A program made the position numbers and the translations under genes. This document shows, in pieces, positions 52,503 to 63,631 of a stretch of 64,000 nt of DNA. The notes beneath the pieces are model-generated. The model was given only the letters and a program-made list of their open reading frames with translations. It had not been told where the DNA came from and ran no database searches. The stretch lies in assembly GCA_019634165.1 (NCBI GenBank), contig JAHQVT010000005.1, positions 1 through 64,000 on the forward strand, read 5' to 3'. The stretch comes from Rhodospirillales bacterium (lineage in GTDB: Bacteria; Pseudomonadota; Alphaproteobacteria; Rhodospirillales; Thalassospiraceae). The first letter of the stretch is position 1, and the number at the start of each line of letters is the position of its first letter.

Positions 52503-53719
52503 GCCATGCCCCCTTGCTGATCGAGGATCATGCGATCAATCTCGGCAATCTGGTCGGGGGTCATCATGCGTTCAATCGGGGTTAATCCGTCATAATGCTC
52601 AACAGCAGAATCTTCTGGCAGCATCCTTCGTGCGACTGCCCAGCGGGCCTCGTCACGTGCCGCCTTGGCTGCGGCCACCCGCCCGCGTGCGGTTGCCACC
52701 CCGTCGCGGCGGATAAAACCTGATCGGCGCAAAATTCGAAGCGTTAAGCCATCATAGATCGGCTCCCGGCGCGACAGTGACAACAACCCTTGCCGGCGAT
52801 GAACGCGACGCTGGAACCGTTGATGGCGGAGCGCGGATGCCAATCCGCCGCGCAAGGGCGAAAACAGTGCTGAAATCAGGAAAAACCCGAATGCGACCAA
52901 AACAATAATCGGCCCGGTTGGAAGGGATGCCTCAGCCGCAGAAAGAACCGCACCCACATACCCCGAAAGCCCACCGACCCCCGCGGCAATACCAATCATC
53001 GATCCCACCTGATTGGTCCAGAACCGCGCGGTCACGGGGGGGATGATCAACAGCGCAACAATTAGGATAAGACCAACAATCTTAAGCCCGATCACCGTCA
53101 CAATAAGGGCCAGGCCCATCATCGCCAGATCAATATTGCGCACATTAACGCCGGTCGTTGCTGCATATTCTGGGTCAAACGCAACCAAGGTCATCGGGCG
53201 GCGCAACAAGAATACAAACAAGGCGGCCAATGCCCCGGCAACCGCAATTGTGGTGGCCTCGGAAATCAACATGCCTGCGGTTGATCCCAGCAGGAAGTTT
53301 TCAAGCCCGGCCTGACGCCCTGATGACATGGTCTGGATGATGGTCAAAAGCACAATGCCAAAGCCAAAGAACACCGACAAAACCGCACCAATGGCGGCAT
53401 CTTCGGTCAGGCGGGTTTTGCGCGTGATCCATTCAACCATCAATAAACCAATGGCCGACGATACAGCCGATCCAATGATCAGGCCCGGCAACCAGCGGCC
53501 ATCACTGCCAAAGGCAACCATGATCATAAAGGCAAGGCCAACACCGGGCAGGGTCGCGTGACTGATGGCATCTGAAACAAGGGCGCGTTTGCGCAGGAAA
53601 ATAAATGCACCGGCACTGCCTGCGGACATGCCAAGCAGCCCGGCACCTACTGCAACAAGGGCGCTGTTATATCCTGCCTGCAAAAACAGGGCACTTATGA
53701 AGTAATCCAGAAAACTCAT
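52499..53719 (-). CDS. manganese/zinc ABC transporter permease with C-terminal DtxR-like extension
   Basis: A 406-residue permease. Residues 1-290 form the ABC-3 membrane domain (FIFLRKRALVSDAISHATLPG; VAFDPEYAATTGVNVRN). Residues about 300-400 are cytoplasmic and unusual: LTLRILRRSGFIRRDGVAT, then TARGRVAAAKAARDEARWAVA and YDGLTPIERMMTPDQIAEIDRM, which resemble the wing and dimerisation part of DtxR/MntR regulators. Such extensions are known in some TroC-type permeases. This could sense metal and gate transport. The metal-ligand His/Cys pattern of MntR is not evident. Confidence 0.88.
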   Translation of the reverse strand: MSFLDYFISALFLQAGYNSALVAVGAGLLGMSAGSAGAFIFLRKRALVSDAISHATLPGVGLAFMIMVAFGSDGRWLPGLIIGSAVSSAIGLLMVEWITRKTRLTEDAAIGAVLSVFFGFGIVLLTIIQTMSSGRQAGLENFLLGSTAGMLISEATTIAVAGALAALFVFLLRRPMTLVAFDPEYAATTGVNVRNIDLAMMGLALIVTVIGLKIVGLILIVALLIIPPVTARFWTNQVGSMIGIAAGVGGLSGYVGAVLSAAEASLPTGPIIVLVAFGFFLISALFSPLRGGLASALRHQRFQRRVHRRQGLLSLSRREPIYDGLTLRILRRSGFIRRDGVATARGRVAAAKAARDEARWAVARRMLPEDSAVEHYDGLTPIERMMTPDQIAEIDRMILDQQGGMA

Positions 53720-53757
53720 CTCAGATTCTTTGTGTTGCCGTGTTGGGGGCGTTGCGA

Positions 53758-54558
53758 CTAAGCCAGATGCAATTCGTCGATGTGGGTTGTTGCCAGCCGC
53801 CCACCATACGTTTCCTGCAGGTTCTCGGCGGTAAAGGTCGTTTCGACCGGGCCTTCAGCAATCCGGCGGACATTGATCAGCAAGACACGATCAAAATATT
53901 CTGCAACGGTCGACAGGTCGTGATGGACGCAAACCACAGTGCGGCCTTCGGATTTAAGGTCTTTTAAGACTGTGACGATGGCGCGTTCAGTTGCGGCATC
54001 AACCCCGGCAAACGGCTCATCAAGCAGATAAAACTCCGCATTCTGTGCCAGTGCACGCGCAAGGAAAACACGCTGTTGCTGCCCGCCTGAAAGCTGGCCA
54101 ATCTGTCGGTCTGCGAAATCGGCCATGCCAACCCGTTCCAGGCATTCCATTGCCTGTTCGCGGTGGCGCGACCGCCAAAGACGAAACAGCCCAACCGATC
54201 CATAAAGACCCATCAGAACCACATCAATCACCCGTGCCGGAAAATCCCAGTCAACGCTTGCGCGTTGCGGAACATAAGCCACACGGTCGCGTGTTTCTGA
54301 AAACAGCTTTCCGAAAATGCGAACTTCACCCGACAGGCGCGGTACCACGCCAAGCGCACCTTTCAGGAATGTCGATTTACCCGCACCATTGGGGCCAATG
54401 ATAGCGGTCATGGATCCGGCAGGGATGGATGCATCAACCGAAAAGACCGCCGGTTTATTGCCATAGGAAACGGTCAACCCACGCACCGTCAGCGGCGCAT
54501 CCTTGGCCGCGACATCCAATATCTTGCCAGATTCAGCAATCAGTTTGGCGTTGCTCAT
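53758..54558 (-). CDS. manganese/zinc ABC transporter ATP-binding protein
   Basis: A 266-residue ATPase with Walker [14 protein letters not shown] (about residues 56-68), signature [15 protein letters not shown], Walker [13 protein letters not shown], and switch His in [13 protein letters not shown]. This matches the ZnuC/MntB/TroB subfamily. It energises the two permeases downstream. It lies 38 bases upstream of the first permease gene and about 100 bases after the binding-protein gene. Confidence 0.92.
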   Translation of the reverse strand: MSNAKLIAESGKILDVAAKDAPLTVRGLTVSYGNKPAVFSVDASIPAGSMTAIIGPNGAGKSTFLKGALGVVPRLSGEVRIFGKLFSETRDRVAYVPQRASVDWDFPARVIDVVLMGLYGSVGLFRLWRSRHREQAMECLERVGMADFADRQIGQLSGGQQQRVFLARALAQNAEFYLLDEPFAGVDAATERAIVTVLKDLKSEGRTVVCVHHDLSTVAEYFDRVLLINVRRIAEGPVETTFTAENLQETYGGRLATTHIDELHLA

Positions 54559-54661
54559 AGGGTTTTCCTTGTTTCCTTAACGGTGCGATTTGTCTGTGAC
54601 TTGTCGGCGGTCTTAATGGGGGGTGGTCTGTATGCAGGCGTCTTTATGTATCGTCTATCGA

Positions 54662-55636
54662 TCAGGAACCAGCGCTAAGTTTGCCCTGAAAGCCACCTTC
54701 GGGGGCAACGCCGCCCAAAGCACGGGTGATCAAGGTGACGTTGTGGTCAATCATGCCGATATAGGTGCCTTCATAGGTGCCCGGCTCCCCCATCGCATCA
54801 GAAAACAGCGTGCCGCCAATCACCACGTCTTGGCCGCGCGCACCGGCACCTTCGATCAGGGCGCGGACATTGCGTTCGGGGACAGAACTTTCGACAAACA
54901 CCGCCGAAATATTGCGATCAACAATGGTATTGACCAGTTCTTCTACCCGGCGAAGACCAGCTTCGGATTCCGTCGAAATCCCCTGAATGCCTAGTACATC
55001 GAAATCATAGCCGCGGCCAAAATAGCTAAAGGCATCATGTGCGGTTAACAAAACCCGGCTTTTTTCCGGCACGGTGACGGAAACCGTTTTCATGTAATCG
55101 ATCAGCTTGGCGATCTCGGCAACATGTTTATCTGCATTGGCGCGATAGGTGGCTTCCCCTTCCGGGTCGGTCTTGATCAGCGCATCGCGCACCGCATAAA
55201 CAACCGTTCCCCAAAGTTGCGGGTCCATCCAGACATGCGGGTCATAGCGGCCTTCATAGTCTGCGTGGCTCAGCAGCTTGTCCTTATCAATGGCTTCACC
55301 AACGGCAACGACATTGCGGCGCTTTGCCAGATCATGAAAGAATTCTTCAAGCTGCGCTTCAAGATACAGCCCATGCCACAAAACAAGATCAGCACGTGCC
55401 AGGGCGGCAATGTCGCTTCGGGTTTGGCGATAGGAATGCGGATCAACACCCGGCCCCATCAGGGCGGTGACATTTGCCCTCTCCCCCGCGACTTGACGGG
55501 CGGCATCGGCGATCATGGACGTTGTCGCGACCACCGTTAATGGCTTGGCCTGTGCTGGCCCGCTCACGGAAAATGTTGCCGAAACCAGCATGGTCGCGAA
55601 CAGGGCGAAGGCACGTACAGCGTTTAAAAGGCGCAT
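54662..55636 (-). CDS. metal ABC transporter substrate-binding protein (MntA/TroA type)
   Basis: A 324-residue cluster A-I binding protein with an N-terminal signal (AFALFATMLVSATFSVSGPAQA). The four predicted ligands are visible: His in VDPHSYRQT, His in YDPHVWMDPQ, Glu in AVFVESSVPERN, and Asp in GMIDHNVTL. No His-rich loop of the ZnuA kind is present, which favours manganese over zinc. Divergent mntR supports this. It is the first gene of the operon. An alternative start ten codons upstream (55666) is possible. Confidence 0.92.
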   Translation of the reverse strand: MRLLNAVRAFALFATMLVSATFSVSGPAQAKPLTVVATTSMIADAARQVAGERANVTALMGPGVDPHSYRQTRSDIAALARADLVLWHGLYLEAQLEEFFHDLAKRRNVVAVGEAIDKDKLLSHADYEGRYDPHVWMDPQLWGTVVYAVRDALIKTDPEGEATYRANADKHVAEIAKLIDYMKTVSVTVPEKSRVLLTAHDAFSYFGRGYDFDVLGIQGISTESEAGLRRVEELVNTIVDRNISAVFVESSVPERNVRALIEGAGARGQDVVIGGTLFSDAMGEPGTYEGTYIGMIDHNVTLITRALGGVAPEGGFQGKLSAGS

Positions 55637-55705
55637 CAAGGCATCCCGAAAGCAAGTTGGAATCATGTGAATGAATACCCACTATTTATGTGCGGACTTT
55701 TAAAG

Positions 55706-55739
55706 TTAGTCAAGGCTAAATTGCTATTTGCAAGCTTAG
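55706..55739. promoter_or_regulatory. possible MntR operator region
   Basis: The divergent gap between the metal-binding-protein gene and mntR holds imperfect dyads with TTAG/CTAA ends: TTAGTCAAGGCTAA (55706-55719), and an overlapping CTAA...TTAG pair (55716-55739). Both promoters would overlap it. The match to any published MntR consensus was not established. Confidence 0.3.
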
Positions 55740-55789
55740 TTGTTATGAAGGCTGTAAGGATATGGACGGGATGAAGATTGGAGAATTCG

Positions 55790-56218
55790 ATGGGTGACAA
55801 GGCCGCGCTTAACCCGCGTCACAACAAGGCAGAAGTTTTCGCACGCCTGCGCGATGCGCACGCCCGCGAAGTCACCGAAGATTACGTTGAAATGATTGGT
55901 GATTTGATCGCGGAAGAAGGTGAGGCCCGCTCGGTCGCCTTGGCCGAACGCTTCGGTGTAACGGCCGCCACAGTCAATAATACCATCAAGCGCCTGGAGC
56001 GCGACGGCTTCGTCACATCCCGCCCCTACCGCTCAATCTTCCTGACAGAAAAAGGCGAAACCCTCGCCAAAAAATGTCGCGAACGCCACCAAATCGTCTA
56101 TAACTTCCTCGTCTCCATTGGTGTTGATCCCGATATCGCAGAATTTGATGCTGAAGGGATTGAGCATCATGTGAGTGAGGAGACGTTGAGAGTGTTTGAG
56201 GCAGCGTCAAGCAGGTGA
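55790..56218 (+). CDS. mntR: manganese-responsive transcriptional regulator MntR (DtxR family)
   Basis: A 142-residue regulator. The winged helix (DYVEMIGDLIAEEGEARSVALAERFGVTAATVNNTIKRLERDGFVTSRPYRSIFLTEKG) occupies residues 31-88, and the metal-binding and dimerisation domain follows (RERHQIVYNFLVSIGVDPDIAEFDAEGIEHHVSEETL), with the Glu/His ligands typical of MntR in ERHQ and EGIEHH. GGAGA precedes the ATG; a TTG four codons upstream is less likely. It is divergent from the ABC transporter it presumably represses when manganese is plentiful. Confidence 0.93.
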   Translation: MGDKAALNPRHNKAEVFARLRDAHAREVTEDYVEMIGDLIAEEGEARSVALAERFGVTAATVNNTIKRLERDGFVTSRPYRSIFLTEKGETLAKKCRERHQIVYNFLVSIGVDPDIAEFDAEGIEHHVSEETLRVFEAASSR

Positions 56219-56308
56219 CTTAAGGGGCGTGGTTTTCGTGCCCGCAGCTGGGGGCGCCTTCCAAAGTACTATCAAGGGCGCGATTGTTTTTGATAGTGCT
56301 TGGAGGAA

Positions 56309-56398
<90 letters not shown>

Positions 56399-56646
56399 GC
56401 ATGTGTGGTCTTGGCGTTCGAGGCGGTGTTTAACGGTCCTTGTGGGTTTTTGCAAGAGGGAAATCGTAAAAACCGTGACCTTTTTGCGCTTTGATCGTTG
56501 CCTGCGATCTTGATGATTGCTGCGGGTTGAGGGCGTGCTGGTCGGATTATCGTAAGTGAAGTGTGCGCTGGTCTGGTGCCATGCAGTTTGCGCACGGCAT
56601 GCATCCGTCGGTGTGGGCGCCAAATATGGGGTTTGCATTGGTTTGT

Positions 56647-56691
56647 AGTTGACTCTTTGCAGTTGACTCACGGGGGTAAAAAAGGTAATTC
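56647..56691 (+). promoter_or_regulatory. candidate rplU promoter
   Basis: AGTTGACTC occurs twice, 14 bases apart (56647 and 56661); the second provides a TTGACT -35 box. TAATTC at 56686-56691 is a possible -10 at 17-base spacing. Nothing else was recognised in the 381-base stretch 56399-56779 between the tRNA and rplU. Confidence 0.35.
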
Positions 56692-56779
56692 ACCCGTTCT
56701 TCGCAGCGGTTCGGTATCTGTTAGCAGCGGCACCGAGCTGCGCGTTTGTGTTTCCAGAATGTTTTTCAGGAACTTTTAG

Positions 56780-57091
56780 ATGTACGCAATCATCAAAACT
56801 GGCGGCAAACAGTATAAAGTTGCTGCCAACGACGTAATCAAAGTCGAAAAGATCGCTGCCCAGGCCGGTGATACCGTGAAACTTGAAGAAGTTCTCATGG
56901 TTGCTGGTGATGGTGCGCCGAAAGTTGGTGCTCCGTTGCTCAAAGGTGCTTCTGTTACCGCAGAAGTTCTCGAGCAGGCCAAGGGCGACAAGGTGATCGT
57001 TTTCAAGAAAAAGCGTCGGCATAACTACCGTCGTAAAAATGGTCATCGCCAGAACCTGACTGTTCTGCGCATCAAGGACATCAAAGCCTAA
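56780..57091 (+). CDS. rplU: 50S ribosomal protein L21
   Basis: A 103-residue ribosomal protein L21, of normal length. The N-terminus [14 protein letters not shown] and C-terminal [22 protein letters not shown] are diagnostic. AGGAA precedes the ATG. It is followed 35 bases later by rpmA, the universal order. Confidence 0.97.
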   Translation: MYAIIKTGGKQYKVAANDVIKVEKIAAQAGDTVKLEEVLMVAGDGAPKVGAPLLKGASVTAEVLEQAKGDKVIVFKKKRRHNYRRKNGHRQNLTVLRIKDIKA

Positions 57092-57126
57092 TTTATTAGG
57101 TTGAGATGCAGTTTTAGGAGAGTTTC

Positions 57127-57387
57127 ATGGCTCATAAGAAAGCTGGTGGTAGTTCACGCAACGGTCGTGACTCCGAAGGTCGCCGTCTTGGCGTTAAAAA
57201 ATTCGGTGGTCAGGCAGTTGTAGCAGGCAACATCCTCGTTCGTCAGCGTGGCACCAAGTTCCATGCAGGCGACAATGTCGGCCTCGCCAAAGACCACACC
57301 CTGTTTGCGACTGTGGACGGCGCTGTCCTGTTCAAGTCGGGCTACAAGGGTCGTACTTACGTAACCATCGTTCCGGCAGAGGCGTAA
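57127..57387 (+). CDS. rpmA: 50S ribosomal protein L27
   Basis: An 86-residue L27. The start [20 protein letters not shown] lacks the N-terminal extension found in Firmicutes, so the peptidyl-transferase tail is made directly. Core motif [19 protein letters not shown] is present. It is preceded by AGGAGAG and followed by a strong terminator. Confidence 0.97.
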   Translation: MAHKKAGGSSRNGRDSEGRRLGVKKFGGQAVVAGNILVRQRGTKFHAGDNVGLAKDHTLFATVDGAVLFKSGYKGRTYVTIVPAEA

Positions 57388-57424
57388 GCCTCCCGTCGGC
57401 TGCGCGTTACGTAGCAAGATTTTC

Positions 57425-57459
57425 AAGGGAGGAATGAGCAATCATTCCTCCCTTATTTT
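57425..57459 (+). terminator. strong rho-independent terminator after rpmA
   Basis: AAGGGAGGAATGA (57425-57437) pairs perfectly with TCATTCCTCCCTT (57442-57454) around a GCAA tetraloop, followed by ATTTTAT. It separates the ribosomal-protein pair from obgE. Confidence 0.9.
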
Positions 57460-57514
57460 ATATGTTATATGAATTTTATCCCGTTGATGCGCGGTGATCG
57501 CGCGCCGGGGTTAA

Positions 57515-59712
<2,198 letters not shown>

Positions 59713-59751
59713 GCCTGCCCTAACGGCCTGTGGGCGATCTGGGCGAAGTGT

Positions 59752-60378
59752 TTATTTGGCGTCCGGGTGGTAATGTGACTGCATACGCACGTCCGATAGG
59801 CCAAAGCGACCGTCACCGGCAATGACTTGACCCGGTTCAAGGGCAAAATCCAATGCACGACCATGCCCCTTTAAAACGGCCCCACGTTCATCGGCAATCG
59901 GATGGCGATATGACCCGCCACCCCCAAGTTTGACAGACCGTAGGCTGATATTGCCAAGCACTTGGCAGCCATCGCCGAGATCACATCCGCCTGATATTTC
60001 AATGAAGCCCTTATAGCGGCCGTGCGATCCAATCGTAACGGGTGCATCCGTATGGTTGGTTTCGATCACGATGTTTCCCGCCCCAAAGATATTCTCATCA
60101 CCGATCTGCACGGACCCATTTTGTGCCGTGATGGTTATCCCACCTTGAAACAAATTGCCGTTGCCAACAGACAGAAGCGTCGGGTGATCTGCCGAAAGGC
60201 GCGTGTTGGGGTGGAATATGTTGTCGGTTCCGACGTTGGCGTGAATGGCGATCAAGGTGGAAAATGGATCCATGATGACATTGCCCTGATCGGCAAGCGA
60301 TAAGGTCTGTGCAATGGTTCGATATCCCATTGCCAAACGGGTACGATCAAGCTGTTCTATTATCTTGTCGCTCAACAT
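59752..60378 (-). CDS. left-handed beta-helix (hexapeptide-repeat-like) protein
   Basis: A 208-residue protein with a predicted parallel beta-helix. Imperfect hexapeptide-like turns include DQGNVIMDPFSTLIAIHANVG, VGNGNLFQGGITITA, IGDENIFGAGNIVIE, IGSHGRYKGFIEISGGCDLG and GCQVLGNIS. The pattern recalls acyl/acetyltransferases and the dynactin p27/p25-like carbonic-anhydrase fold. No catalytic His is assigned. An AAGG ribosome site precedes the ATG. It is convergent with proB. The function is unknown, with a transferase or scaffold role possible. Confidence 0.7.
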   Translation of the reverse strand: MLSDKIIEQLDRTRLAMGYRTIAQTLSLADQGNVIMDPFSTLIAIHANVGTDNIFHPNTRLSADHPTLLSVGNGNLFQGGITITAQNGSVQIGDENIFGAGNIVIETNHTDAPVTIGSHGRYKGFIEISGGCDLGDGCQVLGNISLRSVKLGGGGSYRHPIADERGAVLKGHGRALDFALEPGQVIAGDGRFGLSDVRMQSHYHPDAK

Positions 60379-60450
60379 CCGCTGCCTTGAAATAACATTT
60401 GATTTTCAAAGTTTTGCAAAGCGCGATGCCCAGAGCAATAGGCAATAAAA

Positions 60451-60480
60451 AAAAGACTGCCCGAAGACAGTCTTTTCTTA
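60451..60480. terminator. bidirectional terminator
   Basis: AAAAGACTG (60451-60459) pairs with CAGTCTTTT (60468-60476) around an eight-base loop, with A- and T-runs at the ends. It lies downstream of the minus-strand XRE regulator gene. Confidence 0.8.
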
Positions 60481-60508
60481 AGCGGCGCGGAAGTCCGGTG
60501 TGTCGGAC

Positions 60509-60904
60509 TTAGGCAGCCTGATCAGCAAGAGCACGTGCCATCTGGCTCAGTGCTTCTTGGTGTTTTTCGTGCTTGATGCTGGCAAAGTTACGGGCCAGTT
60601 CAAGGCACATACGCTGACGTGCGTTAAGCTCGGAAGCCTGGTTGCCGTCAAGGCCTTCATAGAAGTAGCTTACCGGAACACCCAGAACCTGGGAGATTTC
60701 ATACAGACGACCAGCAGAGATACGGTTGATGCCGCGCTCATACTTATGGGCCTGCTGGTAGGTAACGCCAATCAAATCTGCCATCTGCTGCTGGGAAAGG
60801 CCCAGCATGATGCGACGTTCGCGAATACGCTGACCAACATAACGGTCAGTGTCAGTGGCGCGGTTTGCGCGCTTCGGTTCTTCGTTAGCTGCAATCTCAG
60901 TCAT
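60509..60904 (-). CDS. XRE-family helix-turn-helix regulator
   Basis: A 131-residue regulator with a Cro/C1-type HTH (VGQRIRERRIMLGLSQQQMADLIGVTYQQAHKYERGINRISAGRLYEISQVLGVPVSYFYEGLD, about residues 22-85) and a C-terminal helix (LNARQRMCLELARNFASI). The layout resembles alphaproteobacterial PraR-like regulators. The ATG giving MTEIAANEEP was preferred to a 27-codon longer frame. It is a single-gene unit ending at a terminator. Targets unknown. Confidence 0.88.
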   Translation of the reverse strand: MTEIAANEEPKRANRATDTDRYVGQRIRERRIMLGLSQQQMADLIGVTYQQAHKYERGINRISAGRLYEISQVLGVPVSYFYEGLDGNQASELNARQRMCLELARNFASIKHEKHQEALSQMARALADQAA

Positions 60905-61071
60905 GTTATTATCCGTTATCAACCGCCAGTTATAGATCCCCACTTTGGATACTGCTGGGCTTATTTGTTTTTGCCCCATAAACATCTAATCGCAGCACCG
61001 TATGAGGGCTGCGATTTGGAGTTACGTACCTGAACATTGGTCAGGTAATCTTTACAGCAATCCGCTAGAAC

Positions 61072-61428
61072 CTAGCTATATAGGTCAACTGAGCTGTCTT
61101 TGTCTAGTGCATAAGGTGAAAAAAAGACGTTGGTTTCTATGCTGTAAGGTGTGGAAAGGCGTGCATAGCTGGCATGCATTTCCTGAATGACCGCTGGTTG
61201 CAAAAGGTTTTCCTGAGGTAATTTCTGGCCTAAAAGCTGGGTCCAGAATGCTGCACTGCCCACAAGATCATGGGGTTGCAGCCACGCGCCACCATTCTGC
61301 GCAATTTCCCGTACCGGAGAAATCCGCGCGGTTGTATCTATCCCGATCCCGGCAGGACCATCCGTTCCGGTACTCGCAGATTGGGGCCTGCGGGCCGGGG
61401 GCATGGGAATCGATGTAATCGCGGTCAT
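61072..61428 (-). CDS. hypothetical protein
   Basis: A 118-codon ORF starting at an ATG. The N-terminal 45 residues are Pro/Gly/Thr-rich and probably disordered; the remainder (GSAAFWTQLLGQKLPQENLLQPAVIQEMHASYARLSTPYSIETN) has the composition of a folded helical part. No domain is recognised and no clear ribosome site is seen. It is judged possibly real because it fills a gap between transcription units on the same strand as its neighbour. Confidence 0.45.
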   Translation of the reverse strand: MTAITSIPMPPARRPQSASTGTDGPAGIGIDTTARISPVREIAQNGGAWLQPHDLVGSAAFWTQLLGQKLPQENLLQPAVIQEMHASYARLSTPYSIETNVFFSPYALDKDSSVDLYS

Positions 61429-61537
61429 GTTTTTCGATTTATTTGGTTAAAATTGCCTGTCTGGTTCGGGACTCCGTGTGTTCAGGGTGTTTACCCGGCA
61501 AAAATTGCCGCCTGTCGGCGTTGCCGGGCGGGGTTAA

Positions 61538-61765
61538 ATGGTTAACGAAAAAATCATGCAGGAATGGTGCCGCTTGATCAGGTGCAAGAGGGCGATGTCG
61601 AGTCACATCATGCTCAGCACCGTTTTACCGGCGCGCAAGGGCGCTGGCGGCATATGCAAAAGTTGTCAGGGCAAACCAGACCCGGAATTAGCTGTGAAAG
61701 GCTCTAAGGGAGCAAATATTGCAGCAGGTATTGAAGCAGCCATAGAAAAAGGCGAAGCCGCGTGA
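61538..61765 (+). CDS. doubtful small ORF
   Basis: A 75-codon ORF with an ATG start but no convincing ribosome site. Its C-terminal part (KGSKGANIAAGIEAAIEKGEAA) looks protein-like, but the N-terminal half does not, and the last codons lie in the stem of a terminator hairpin. It contains CKSC. Probably spurious or a relic. Confidence 0.25.
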   Translation: MVNEKIMQEWCRLIRCKRAMSSHIMLSTVLPARKGAGGICKSCQGKPDPELAVKGSKGANIAAGIEAAIEKGEAA

Positions 61766-61782
61766 TGCGGGCTCCGCCTTTT
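61747..61782. terminator. terminator hairpin downstream of phaR
   Basis: AAAAGGCG (61747-61754) pairs with CGCCTTTT (61775-61782), and the stem continues inward (AGCC/GGCT, GC/GC) with small bulges. The hairpin lies 34 bases past the phaR stop, which is on the minus strand, and would act in both directions. Confidence 0.7.
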
Positions 61783-61815
61783 GAAATTCATTCAACTGCT
61801 TATGGCGCGTAAGGC

Positions 61816-62439
61816 TTATTTGTCGGACTTGCCGCCCGCCAGACTGTTGAGCTGCGCCTGCATTGCTTCAAGCTGACTTTTAAGCTCGTTTAACGAGGCA
61901 TCAGGTTTTGCTGCACCTGTCGCCGCACCTGGTTTTGCCGGATTGCCACCTTCTTGCTGGCCACCCTCATTTTCCTGCGGAAACGGCGAGAACATTTTCA
62001 TTGTCTGTTCGAACAGCGCGATGTTCTGTTTGTTCATTTCTTCAAATTGACCAAACGGGAAAATGCCATGCATGCTGCCTTGCATGTATTCGCGCATCTG
62101 TTCCTGATTATGGCCAAAGGCGCTCATAGCTTGTTCAAGGTAGCTTGGAACCAAACCCTGAAGGCTGTCGCCGTAAAAGCCGATCAATTGGCGCAGGAAG
62201 TTAATCGGCAGAAGGTTCTGCCCTTTGTTTTCTTCCTCGACAATGATCTGGGTCAGAACCGGGCGGGTAATGTCTTCGCCCGATTTCGCATCATAGACCA
62301 CAAAGTCGGTATTCTCTTTGACCATCTGTGAAAGGTGATCAAGCGTTACATACGAACTGGTTGCCGTATTATAGAGGCGTCGGTTCGCATATTTCTTGAT
62401 AACGATGCGGTCTTGATCATCTGATTTCTTGTTGGTCAT
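61816..62439 (-). CDS. phaR: polyhydroxyalkanoate synthesis repressor PhaR
   Basis: A 207-residue PhaR. The N-terminal PHB/PHA accumulation regulator DNA-binding domain is diagnostic: IVIKKYANRRLYNTATSSYVTLDHLSQMVK (about residues 12-41), followed by DITRPVLTQIIVEEE. The central part is Met/Gln-rich (SFLP-like AMSAFGHNQEQMREYM), and the C-terminus is a coiled coil (LNELKSQLEAMQAQLNSL). PhaR binds PHA and represses phasin genes until granules form. It is divergent from the granule-protein-like gene, in a 328-base region. Confidence 0.95.
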   Translation of the reverse strand: MTNKKSDDQDRIVIKKYANRRLYNTATSSYVTLDHLSQMVKENTDFVVYDAKSGEDITRPVLTQIIVEEENKGQNLLPINFLRQLIGFYGDSLQGLVPSYLEQAMSAFGHNQEQMREYMQGSMHGIFPFGQFEEMNKQNIALFEQTMKMFSPFPQENEGGQQEGGNPAKPGAATGAAKPDASLNELKSQLEAMQAQLNSLAGGKSDK

Positions 62440-62662
62440 GGCTTGTTTCCTGCTTCCCTGTTTCCCGGACGTTTATCTGGCGAACGCGCTTGACGGTATT
62501 AATCCGCCTGCTTTGCGCGTGCACAAAATTCGGATTAAATTTCTATGTTGCGCAGCATTTTCCATTTTGCATTCGCTCAGACGACTAGGAGAGTGACGCG
62601 ATTTTTCCAATGTGTCCAGTATTCAACGCGAAGTGCAGTGCGAAAAACAACTCAAGATACGA

Positions 62663-62681
62663 CTTGTTGCTAAGCAGCAAG
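62663..62681. promoter_or_regulatory. candidate PhaR operator
   Basis: A near-palindrome, CTTGTTGCT-A-AGCAGCAAG, contains TTGC-TAA-GCAG, one base off the CTGC-N3-GCAG pattern described for PhaR sites in alphaproteobacteria. It lies about 87 bases before the plus-strand ATG at 62768. Nothing else definite was seen in 62440-62767. Confidence 0.4.
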
Positions 62682-62767
62682 GGAATTCGTTTTCCCATGC
62701 CAGACAACAATCTATAGTGTTGAGCAACAAGACGGCTTTTCATCAGGGAAGGAAAAAGGTGTCACGC

Positions 62768-63631
62768 ATGACCAACCAGACGGATGGCCCAAACCAATCA
62801 GACCAATCAGATCACGACACGTCATCGCTTGATGATGATGAAAAACTTGAACAGCTTGCCACGCGGTTTCTCGCGTTATGGCGCGAACAGGTTGCCGCAA
62901 CGGCCGATGGTGCACAGGCCGCCAGTGCGATTGGTCGGCTTTATGCATCCCTTGGGGCGGACACCACCCGAATGGGCGAAGGGTTCGAAGCATGGGGCAA
63001 CTTGATTGGTCAGATGGCAATGGGCCAGCAGCTTGGTGCTGGTGCCGTTTCTGGTGTTGGCGCTGGCGCAGTTCCCGGATTGGGGGATGGTGCTAATCCC
63101 TTTGCCGGGGCCGCCAATCCGGTCATGGCAATGATGGAACAAATGGCAAAGGCAGCACGTGATTTGCCCGCCACCCCGTTCCCCGGCATGCCGTTCCCGC
63201 CAAACATGGCCGGGATGGCGGGCATGAGCGGTACGGGCGAAGGTGCGGCAAAGGCGCCTGCAAAGACGCCTGAGAAGGATGCTTCATCGGCCAAGACACC
63301 GACTACGGATGCTGGCGCAAACGCGGATGCAAGCACGACCGCCGCCGTTGCAAAAGCAAAGCCACGTAAAACGACCACCAAAAAAACGACTGCAGCAAAA
63401 GAAGCCGCAAAGGGGCAGGGGAAAAATGATCAGTCCACCAAGACAAAAGCCGCTCCCGCCAAAAAGGGAAAGCCAAAAGCGGGCAGGGCCACGACCGCTT
63501 CCGATGCACATGGCAGTCGAGATGACGAGCTGGCTCAGCTCGCGCGCCGCATTGCCGATCTTTCTGAAACAATTGCTGCCCTGGAAGGCGGAACTGAAGG
63601 AGCAGGCGGCAAGCCTCCTAAAGGAAGCTGA
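62768..63631 (+). CDS. PHA granule-associated-like protein with lysine/alanine-rich tail
   Basis: A 287-residue protein between phaR and a PhaC-like gene. After a Gln/Asp/Ser-rich leader, residues about 25-85 form a helical domain (KLEQLATRFLALWREQVAATADG, IGRLYASLG, FEAWGNLIGQMAMGQQ) resembling PhaE/phasin-type granule proteins. A Gly/Ala/Pro/Met-rich linker follows. Residues about 200-245 are histone-like (KAKPRKTTTKKTTAAKEAAK, AAPAKKGKPKAGRATT). A C-terminal coiled coil (DDELAQLARRIADLSETIAAL) closes the protein. The layout recalls PhaF/PhaM proteins that tether granules to the nucleoid (inference). A GTG nine bases upstream could be the start. Confidence 0.65.
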   Translation: MTNQTDGPNQSDQSDHDTSSLDDDEKLEQLATRFLALWREQVAATADGAQAASAIGRLYASLGADTTRMGEGFEAWGNLIGQMAMGQQLGAGAVSGVGAGAVPGLGDGANPFAGAANPVMAMMEQMAKAARDLPATPFPGMPFPPNMAGMAGMSGTGEGAAKAPAKTPEKDASSAKTPTTDAGANADASTTAAVAKAKPRKTTTKKTTAAKEAAKGQGKNDQSTKTKAAPAKKGKPKAGRATTASDAHGSRDDELAQLARRIADLSETIAALEGGTEGAGGKPPKGS

